A DNA stretch of 6,811 nucleotides from Candidatus Hodarchaeota archaeon (GTDB lineage: Archaea; Asgardarchaeota; Heimdallarchaeia; Hodarchaeales; YT1-039). Each line of letters opens with the position of its first letter. Position 1 is the stretch's first letter. The DNA lies in the NCBI GenBank assembly GCA_016840025.1, contig JAEOTF010000208.1, forward strand, positions 1-6,811, in the 5' to 3' direction. Of the stretch, positions 1-4,442 are shown piece after piece. A program made the position numbers and the translations under genes. The notes below the pieces were generated by a model that did not search any database, was not told the DNA's origin, and saw nothing but the letters and a program-made list of their open reading frames with translations.

Positions 1-51
1 ATTCAGTTCTTTTAATATTTCATCTCTTTTTTTAGAGTTAATGGAGGGCAT
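1..51 (-). CDS. N-terminal fragment of a gene leaving the window on the left; possible HTH regulator
   Basis: Reading the minus strand from an ATG at 51-49, 17 codons stay open to the window edge and give MPSINSKKRDEILKELN. The frame is closed upstream by a stop at 66-64. The polar, Lys/Glu-rich peptide with an amphipathic pattern (KKRDEILKEL) resembles the first helix of many small archaeal winged-helix or HTH proteins, but that is inference from very few residues. It would be transcribed divergently from the PRC-barrel gene, with about 70 bases between the two starts. No Shine-Dalgarno site precedes the ATG, so it may be leaderless. The opposite strand is also open at 2-67 but encodes a less protein-like hydrophobic peptide. 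Confidence 0.42.
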   Translation of the reverse strand, partial: MPSINSKKRDEILKELN

Positions 52-106
52 TAAAATGGATAATTAGTTCTAGCTCAAAAATGATTCTATTATTCAAACC
101 ATCACA

Positions 107-116
107 TTTTAATATA
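107..116 (+). promoter_or_regulatory. Candidate TATA box of the PRC-barrel gene
   Basis: TTTTAATATA lies here. Archaeal transcription usually starts about 25 bases downstream of the TATA centre, which would be near 137. That coincides with the second and third in-frame ATG codons (137 and 140) of the PRC-barrel gene and suggests a leaderless message starting there. The region is AT-rich, so a chance match is possible. Confidence 0.35.
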
Positions 117-121
117 GGAAA

Positions 122-466
122 ATGTATTTTGTTTACATGATGGAAAAAGAGAGCAAGGATAAAGCTGAGGAGGTTACAACTTTTCTGAAACTACCTGTTT
201 ATACTCGCGAAGGAATATATGTAGGTCATGTTCGTAATGTTTTTTTAGATACTGATGAGAAAAAAGTCAGTAGTTTACTTGTTACAAATACCAATCCTTC
301 ACTTGTAGAGGGCAGTGTTGATATTTCTGTTCCATATCGATGGGTGAACGCAGTTGGCGATATCGTAATTCTTTCTAACTTTCCAGGAAAAGTGTCAACT
401 AAAAAGGAGAAAGAAGAACCTGAACAAGCCGAAGGACAAGAATCAGAAATAGATATGATCGAGTAA
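122..466 (+). CDS. PRC-barrel domain protein with acidic C-terminal tail
   Basis: A 114-residue soluble protein with no signal peptide or membrane helix. Residues about 21-90 match the archaeal PRC-barrel pattern: LPVYTREGIYVG at the start, a turn at LDTDEKKVSSLLV, then IS-VPYRWVNAVGDIVIL near the end. The last 20 or so residues are acidic (EKEEPEQAEGQESEIDMIE) and probably disordered. PRC barrels are small beta-barrels that mediate protein contacts. Archaeal members include the Haloferax cell-division proteins CdpA and CdpB1/B2, but the sequence does not show whether this protein has that role. ATG codons at 122, 137 and 140 are all possible starts. None has a clear Shine-Dalgarno site, and the TATA spacing favours 137/140, so the MYFVY extension may not be translated. 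It stands alone, 207 bases before the next gene. Confidence 0.85.
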   Translation: MYFVYMMEKESKDKAEEVTTFLKLPVYTREGIYVGHVRNVFLDTDEKKVSSLLVTNTNPSLVEGSVDISVPYRWVNAVGDIVILSNFPGKVSTKKEKEEPEQAEGQESEIDMIE

Positions 467-516
467 ATCGTATCCTTTGCATTAAGCAATTCTACAAGTT
501 AAGAATTTTTAATTAT

Positions 517-534
517 ATGATTTAAAAAAATCAT
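517..534. repeat. 7-bp perfect inverted repeat after the PRC-barrel gene
   Basis: ATGATTT at 517-523 pairs with AAATCAT at 528-534 around an AAAA loop. The stem is almost all A/T and would be weak as RNA. It follows a T5 run at 506-510 and lies nine bases before the AAATATTTTTATA block at 543. It could be part of the end of the PRC-barrel transcript or a regulator site upstream of the next gene; neither is shown. Confidence 0.3.
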
Positions 535-616
535 TTAGATGCAAATATTTTTATATCATGTAAGTTATATATTAACCAATAGAATAATCAAAAAAAGTAA
601 GAAGTGTACAATAAAC

Positions 617-627
617 TTTATATATAT
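617..627 (+). promoter_or_regulatory. Candidate TATA box of the first surface-protein gene
   Basis: TTTATATATAT fits the archaeal TATA consensus well and is preceded by purine-rich bases that could serve as a BRE. It predicts initiation near 645, giving a leader of roughly 30 bases that includes the Shine-Dalgarno site at 663-668. Confidence 0.45.
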
Positions 628-662
628 GTCAAGACAAGTAATATAATGGAAATATAAAAATT

Positions 663-668
663 GGTGAT
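663..668 (+). promoter_or_regulatory. Shine-Dalgarno site GGTGAT
   Basis: GGTGAT matches the usual archaeal anti-Shine-Dalgarno sequence and ends five bases before the ATG at 674, supporting that start. The second paralog lacks an equivalent site. Confidence 0.6.
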
Positions 669-673
669 ATACA

Positions 674-1627
674 ATGACCAGAAAATTCAAAGCAGTTAAA
701 TCAACAGCAATCATTTTAATACTGTTTTCTGGTATTTTATTAAGTTTTACTAGTTCATCCTCAGCGCAATTATTTGGCGTCAGAATGAATGTAAAGATGG
801 AATATACGGTTACTGAAAGTAACAGGGTCGTTCCTTTAAGTGGCGAATTAATTGTACCCATTAATGTCTCAACCCAGATTGAGGGAGTTCTTGCATCATT
901 TTGGGAGAAACTTCTATCTGGAATCACTGCATCGGTTGATTTACGAATAAAGGAAACCCCTGCATGGGCAACGGGCCTCATTGAGCCAAATGTGGTTAAT
1001 CCAGATATATCTCAAACATGGGATGGTGAAGAAGCTCGGGTGCATATTTCCTTTGATGAAAATGCTCCTGCAAATTTACCGGTCAAACTCGTCATTGAAA
1101 TGACGGCAAGTGCCCCAATAAATCGAGTGAAAAGTGTTACTAAAGAAGCAGAGATTTCCTTTACCCCTACGTTTCTACCGATAATTGATGTACTACCAAA
1201 AAGCACTTTCAAAGAAGTAGGTCCAGGTGAAGTTGCATTTTTTGAGCTGGAATTGGAAAACCTTGGAAACGCTGAAACTGAATTTCTTTTCTCAATTACT
1301 GACATACCCGAGGGATGGATAGCCAGCATTCCCTCTAACATAAAGGTTGGGTCTCAATTTTCTGGAGGTAATCCAAAGAAAACCATCCAATTAACTGTCA
1401 CTCCACCTTACAACTTTGGCTATCACAATGAACTCGTTACCATCAAGATTTCTGCCAAAGGACGTTATTTTGCAGGCTCTGATGTGGGAATTCTAGAAAC
1501 TGAAATCCCCGAAATCATTTTCACTATGCGAAATAGAGGGTTTTCAACTCCTGGATTTGAGATAGCAATACTGTTCGGTGCAATTATCATTATATTTGTT
1601 CTTAAAAAACAATTATTGAATCGATAG
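674..1627 (+). CDS. Secreted surface protein with NEW3-like domain and PGF-CTERM-like sorting signal (paralog 1)
   Basis: A 317-residue exported protein. Residues 1-31 form a Sec signal peptide (basic start, hydrophobic core, cleavage probably at SSA|Q). Residues about 32-166 are a beta-rich domain with the landmarks TPAW, LIEP and FDENAPA. Residues about 167-287 resemble the NEW3/COG1470-type Ig fold: VGPGEVAFFELELENLGNAE, IPEGWIAS, then KKTIQLTVTPP and FGYHNE. The C-terminus has RGFSTPGF (288-295), a short hydrophobic helix (297-310) and a basic end (KKQLLNR), the layout of archaeosortase-processed PGF-CTERM proteins. There is no cysteine, and one visible sequon (NVS). The next gene is a full-length paralog. 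Sampled 60-base blocks are about 42-45% G+C, clearly above that paralog. No enzymatic motif was recognised; a structural or binding role at the cell surface is inferred. Confidence 0.85.
   Translation: MTRKFKAVKSTAIILILFSGILLSFTSSSSAQLFGVRMNVKMEYTVTESNRVVPLSGELIVPINVSTQIEGVLASFWEKLLSGITASVDLRIKETPAWATGLIEPNVVNPDISQTWDGEEARVHISFDENAPANLPVKLVIEMTASAPINRVKSVTKEAEISFTPTFLPIIDVLPKSTFKEVGPGEVAFFELELENLGNAETEFLFSITDIPEGWIASIPSNIKVGSQFSGGNPKKTIQLTVTPPYNFGYHNELVTIKISAKGRYFAGSDVGILETEIPEIIFTMRNRGFSTPGFEIAILFGAIIIIFVLKKQLLNR
1535..1627 (+). other. PGF-CTERM-like sorting region of paralog 1
   Basis: Encodes RGFSTPGFE, a roughly 14-residue hydrophobic helix and a Lys/Arg-rich end. In haloarchaea and methanogens, proteins with PGF before such a helix are cleaved and lipid-anchored by archaeosortase A. 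The Glu right after PGF differs from the best-studied halophile signals, so the processing enzyme here may belong to another archaeosortase group. Confidence 0.6.
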
Positions 1628-1684
1628 ATTTGCTCATTTGGATCTAGGACTTAAGACCAATATTCTCTTAATAAATCACTATCT

Positions 1685-1712
1685 TTTCCTAATTTAAATA
1701 GGAAATATTTTT
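1685..1712 (+). terminator. Candidate hairpin plus T-tract after paralog 1
   Basis: TTTCCTA (1685-1691) pairs perfectly with TAGGAAA (1699-1705) around a seven-base loop, followed by TATTTTT with a T5 run at 1708-1712. It lies about 60 bases after the stop codon at 1627. The form is that of an intrinsic terminator. However, the T-tract belongs to the AAATATTTTTATA block shared with the previous intergenic region, so an upstream regulatory role for the next gene is equally possible. Confidence 0.4.
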
Positions 1713-1836
1713 ATAATGTGGGGTTGATATATTATTAATATAGTAATATTAAAAGGTGCAGGTGTCAATTCAATAATAATATTTAAATATATATAAAACA
1801 AGTTACTATATTAGAATTACCAAAAACGGCGAAAAA
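1703..1836 (+). promoter_or_regulatory. Upstream region of the second surface-protein gene, copy of 543-673
   Basis: Contains the same ordered blocks as the leader of the first paralog (AAATATTTTTATA, ATGT, GTT, ATATATTA, ACAAGT) over nearly the same length (134 versus 131 bases). The TATA box is probably within TTTAAATATATATAAAA at 1782-1798, predicting initiation near 1812-1820 and a leader of about 20 bases. There is no Shine-Dalgarno match before the ATG; only CGGCGAA lies there. It probably drives the 1837-2838 and 2835-4439 genes together. Confidence 0.5.
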
Positions 1837-2838
1837 ATGATCAAAGCTGTAAAAATATTCACTATGAAGATACTATTCTGTATTTTATTAATTAGTATTG
1901 TACTGGCAATCATTCCTACATCTGGTGCAAGACCTACTGATATTTACTTATGTTATAGCGTCATTAAGTTTGATTTTGATTCAGAGGCTGCGAATGACCC
2001 TTTTCTACCAATAGACATGGTAAAAGAGATAAACGCAACCCTAGAATTCTATGCTGAGGGGTACTTCGCTGAAGAGATAGTGCCAACATATGATGAAAGA
2101 TTACCCGCTTATATTCAACTTAAGGTGATAAACAAACCAGAATGGTGTACCGTTTCACTTTCTCCAGATTTTTTAAAAATTGTTGCTACTACTACTGGAG
2201 AACATAGAAATTTCACAATTATTGTTAAAGTTGATCAAAATGCACATGCTGATGCAATTGGAACGATAGGAATAGAAGCGAGAGTAAGCAAATTAGGTGC
2301 GATTATTGGTGGGACTTTTTACACCAACATTTCGTTTAGACCTGGATATTTACCATTATTAAAATTAACTCTCCCTAAAAATCCAATAAGTCAAATAGGT
2401 CCACTTGAAACTGCTATTTTTGATATAGATATCGAGAATTTAGGAAATGCAAAAACACTTTTGACTAGTCACATTATGAATGTACCTGATGATTGGACCG
2501 TTACATTACAATCCAGTACTGTAATTGGGACATCAACTATAGGGGATGATCCTAAAAAGACTATAAGATTAACTGTTCAACCTTCAAACGCATTTGGATA
2601 TCATAATGAAAGAGAAATGATACAAATTTCAGTTACGCCCTCAATGTTTGATGATCCTATGTTGAAAGGAGATGAATATTTCTTATCATTTATAGTCCAG
2701 AGCAGAGGATTCTCAACACCAGGTTTTAAAGCAATTATTACTTTAGTTGCAATAATGTTTATTACTATCATTATTAAGAACCAAAGATCAATAAAAGGAA
2801 GGAAAATAATAAACAAAACTGGGGAGGATAATCTGTGA
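1837..2838 (+). CDS. Secreted surface protein with NEW3-like domain and PGF-CTERM-like sorting signal (paralog 2)
   Basis: A 333-residue exported protein, paralogous over its whole length to the previous gene. Signal peptide 1-31, cleavage probably SGA|R. The first domain (about 32-170) has PEWCTVSLSP and DQNAHADAIG where paralog 1 has TPAW, LIEP and DENAPANLP. The second (about 171-289) has IGPLETAIFDIDIENLGNAK, VPDDW, DPKKTIRLTV and FGYHNE. RGFSTPGF (290-297), a helix (299-313) and a 20-residue basic tail follow. The sequons NAT, NFT and NIS are visible. C39 and C104 are the only cysteines outside the signal peptide and could form a disulfide absent from paralog 1. The start at 1837 is preferred over the ATG at 1864 because it gives the same signal-peptide length and promoter spacing as paralog 1. 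Sampled blocks are about 28-35% G+C. Molecular function is not recognised. Confidence 0.85.
   Translation: MIKAVKIFTMKILFCILLISIVLAIIPTSGARPTDIYLCYSVIKFDFDSEAANDPFLPIDMVKEINATLEFYAEGYFAEEIVPTYDERLPAYIQLKVINKPEWCTVSLSPDFLKIVATTTGEHRNFTIIVKVDQNAHADAIGTIGIEARVSKLGAIIGGTFYTNISFRPGYLPLLKLTLPKNPISQIGPLETAIFDIDIENLGNAKTLLTSHIMNVPDDWTVTLQSSTVIGTSTIGDDPKKTIRLTVQPSNAFGYHNEREMIQISVTPSMFDDPMLKGDEYFLSFIVQSRGFSTPGFKAIITLVAIMFITIIIKNQRSIKGRKIINKTGEDNL
2704..2838 (+). other. PGF-CTERM-like sorting region of paralog 2
   Basis: Encodes RGFSTPGFK, a hydrophobic helix of about 15 residues and a basic tail of 20 residues, longer than the seven of paralog 1. The last codons of the extension (TGEDNL) contain the Shine-Dalgarno sequence of the next gene. 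Confidence 0.6.
2821..2829 (+). promoter_or_regulatory. Strong Shine-Dalgarno site GGGGAGGAT for the third gene
   Basis: GGAGGAT at 2823-2829 is the best ribosome binding site in the window and lies five bases before the GTG at 2835. It supports the GTG start, which overlaps the previous stop as GTGA (2835-2838). This indicates one transcript with translational coupling. Confidence 0.75.
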
Positions 2839-4439
2839 AATATACAAAAGCAATTGCAGTACTTTTCACGGTAATTATTATTTGTTCTTCTCTATTGCCA
2901 GCAGTAACCGCGCAACCAAATGACAGAGGAATTATAGAGCGAGGATTAATATGGATCTTTAAAAACGTACTTAGAACTACATTTGGTACGAGATTTTTTG
3001 TATTGAGATTCACTGAACCTGAAACTTGGATAGCAGATCCTAATACTATAAATATAGAATTTCTTGATCAGACAACGATTACGGTTGGAGTTATTAATGA
3101 ATCGACAGGCAATTATATATCCTTGCAGGATAAGAGATTTGAACCATGGGAACTTATTCCTACCCAGGATTATGAAATCTCTCTTGAGATTCCAGATTAT
3201 TTACCAGATGGAGCATTCATTGGTCATTTTAGTCCACAATCAATAGTTCCTTGGTATGAAGAAGGAGAATTAAAAACTCAACTAAATATTGAATCGAATA
3301 TTCCGGAAGATATTTCCTTACCTGAAAATATTCAGCTTCGAATAAATATTACTAAATATTCGACAGCTGCAAATCTTTACAGGCCTCCTTCAGATAGGAG
3401 AGGGCACCTGCGATCATTAATACGTTCGAATTTTCAACATGGAGGAGCAGGATTTTCTGGATTAGGAATCCTTTGGACTATTAATGCTATGACAAATTTG
3501 TTAGGTCCCCCATTCGGTAGAATTTACAGTGGTAAAAGAACTGTTGATTCAATTTCTTATGTTGATATAGTTGTGAAATTAAGACGATTTCATTTAATAG
3601 ATATTCAACCGACACAAATTTTAGAAATTGGTCCAGATCAATTAATTTCTATTCCCCTTGAAATTCAAAATCTTGGAAGTCATATTGATACATTTAACTT
3701 CAGAATTGGTAATGATACCGATAATGAGCTAATAGTTTCTCCACCATCAGCAATTACTCTAGAGCCAAACGAAATTGGATATACATCAATTGGGGTTGCA
3801 TCTCCTCGTATACTAAATGATCCAGGAACTGCTCGGAAAATAAGGATCGAAGCTTATTCAATTTATGAACCAGAAAAGACATTTAATAACACCGCAGCAG
3901 TAATAACAAGAGGATATTATGTCTCAGAGGTAGGTTGGTACTATGGTACATTAATTTTACCTATTATCTTATTAGGTATTGCATTCTATCTTTACAGGCA
4001 GAGACGAAGAACAAGAAAATTTATTAAAAAACCAGATAAACCATGGACCTTACCAGAAGAAAAGAAATATCTTGAGAAATTAAAGAAAAGAGATAAAAAA
4101 GAATACGAAAGCGTAAGACTAATGATGGAAGACGAATACAAATCTGCATTGCTATGGTATAAAGATTATCGCAAATATTTACTTAAAAATTCGATTAAGA
4201 ATTCACCAGGAATAAAAATACTTTTAAAAAAGCCAAAAAAGAAACAAAAAAAGAAACCTGAATACAACTTTGCAAAGCTTTTTGAAAAATCAGAAAAAAA
4301 AGTAGAAAAACCAAAGAAACCTAAAGCAGAACCAGAAATAATTGATACCAAAGTTGAAGATCAACTTAAGAAAGAACAAGCTCTTCTTAGAATAAAACGT
4401 GAACAAGAAAAACAGAAAAGAAAACTGAAACTTGCATGA
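2835..4439 (+). CDS. Membrane-anchored surface protein with NEW3-like domain and long lysine-rich cytoplasmic tail
   Basis: A 534-residue type I-like membrane protein starting at GTG. Signal peptide 1-26, cleavage AVTA|Q. The outer part has a first beta-rich domain (about 30-180; FSPQSIVPW, LNIESNIPEDISLPENIQL), then a Gly-rich hydrophobic stretch (about 203-227) with no counterpart in the two preceding paralogs. A NEW3-like domain follows (about 256-345; IGPDQLISIPLEIQNLGS). RGYYVSEVGW (359-368) stands where those paralogs have RGFSTPGF, followed by a membrane helix (about 369-387). The remaining 147 residues are cytoplasmic and contain 41 Lys. They begin with a Trp-containing, helical block (PWTLPEEKKYLEKLKKRDKKE, ALLWYKDYRKYLL) and end in a likely coiled coil. 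Sequons NES, NIT, NDT and NNT are visible. It is coupled to the gene before it. The tail could bind partner proteins, acidic lipid or nucleic acid; this is not determinable here. Confidence 0.82.
   Translation: MKYTKAIAVLFTVIIICSSLLPAVTAQPNDRGIIERGLIWIFKNVLRTTFGTRFFVLRFTEPETWIADPNTINIEFLDQTTITVGVINESTGNYISLQDKRFEPWELIPTQDYEISLEIPDYLPDGAFIGHFSPQSIVPWYEEGELKTQLNIESNIPEDISLPENIQLRINITKYSTAANLYRPPSDRRGHLRSLIRSNFQHGGAGFSGLGILWTINAMTNLLGPPFGRIYSGKRTVDSISYVDIVVKLRRFHLIDIQPTQILEIGPDQLISIPLEIQNLGSHIDTFNFRIGNDTDNELIVSPPSAITLEPNEIGYTSIGVASPRILNDPGTARKIRIEAYSIYEPEKTFNNTAAVITRGYYVSEVGWYYGTLILPIILLGIAFYLYRQRRRTRKFIKKPDKPWTLPEEKKYLEKLKKRDKKEYESVRLMMEDEYKSALLWYKDYRKYLLKNSIKNSPGIKILLKKPKKKQKKKPEYNFAKLFEKSEKKVEKPKKPKAEPEIIDTKVEDQLKKEQALLRIKREQEKQKRKLKLA
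4226..4301 (-). terminator. T-tracts downstream of the convergent gene, inside the lysine-rich tail
   Basis: The plus-strand lysine codons give A6 (4226-4231), A6 (4235-4240), A7 (4246-4252) and A8 (4294-4301). On the minus strand these are U-runs starting about 140 bases after the stop of the convergent gene. Archaeal termination depends mainly on such oligo-U tracts, so transcription of that gene probably ends here. This is inference from base runs only. Confidence 0.3.
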
Positions 4440-4442
4440 TCA
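4437..4442. other. Back-to-back stop codons of two convergent genes
   Basis: The palindrome TGATCA contains the TGA of the plus-strand gene (4437-4439) and the TGA of the minus-strand gene (complement of 4440-4442). There is no base between the two reading frames. Confidence 0.9.

Larger units (their letters stand above)
543..673 (+). promoter_or_regulatory. Upstream region of the first surface-protein gene, apparently duplicated at 1703-1836
   Basis: This leader shares ordered blocks with the region before the second paralog. AAATATTTTTATA is at 543-555 (1703-1715 in the other copy). ATGT and GTT follow, then ATATATTA at 567-574 (1727-1734, the same 24-base offset), and ACAAGT at 634-639 (1798-1803). 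ACAAGT begins 40 and 39 bases before the two start codons. The likely TATA box is TTTATATATAT at 617-627, putting the transcription start near 645, so ACAAGT sits between TATA box and start point, where a repressor could act. The shared blocks are seen directly; the regulatory role is inference. Confidence 0.5.

Noticed and set aside
2..67. Open plus-strand frame reaching TAG at 65-67, possible C-terminus of a gene entering from the left
   Set aside because: The peptide (FSSFNISSLFLELMEGIKMDN) is less protein-like than the minus-strand reading of the same bases, which starts at an ATG and gives a polar helical N-terminus. It cannot be fully excluded without the left flank.
467..673. Possible small RNA or tRNA in the intergenic regions
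   Set aside because: No cloverleaf, no T-arm-like GTTCRA with matching stems and no G+C-rich structured segment was seen in either AT-rich intergenic region.
565..981. Minus-strand frame of 138 codons overlapping the promoter and start of paralog 1
   Set aside because: It lies antisense to a gene with signal peptide, Shine-Dalgarno site and paralog, and its translation has no coherent domain; it is a shadow frame.
1864..2838. Later ATG (MKILF...) as the start of paralog 2
   Set aside because: It would also give a signal peptide, but the start at 1837 matches paralog 1 in signal-peptide length and in distance from the shared promoter blocks.
4166..4351. Minus-strand Phe-rich frame opposite the lysine tail
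   Set aside because: The Phe/Ser richness is simply the complement of AAA/AAG lysine codons.
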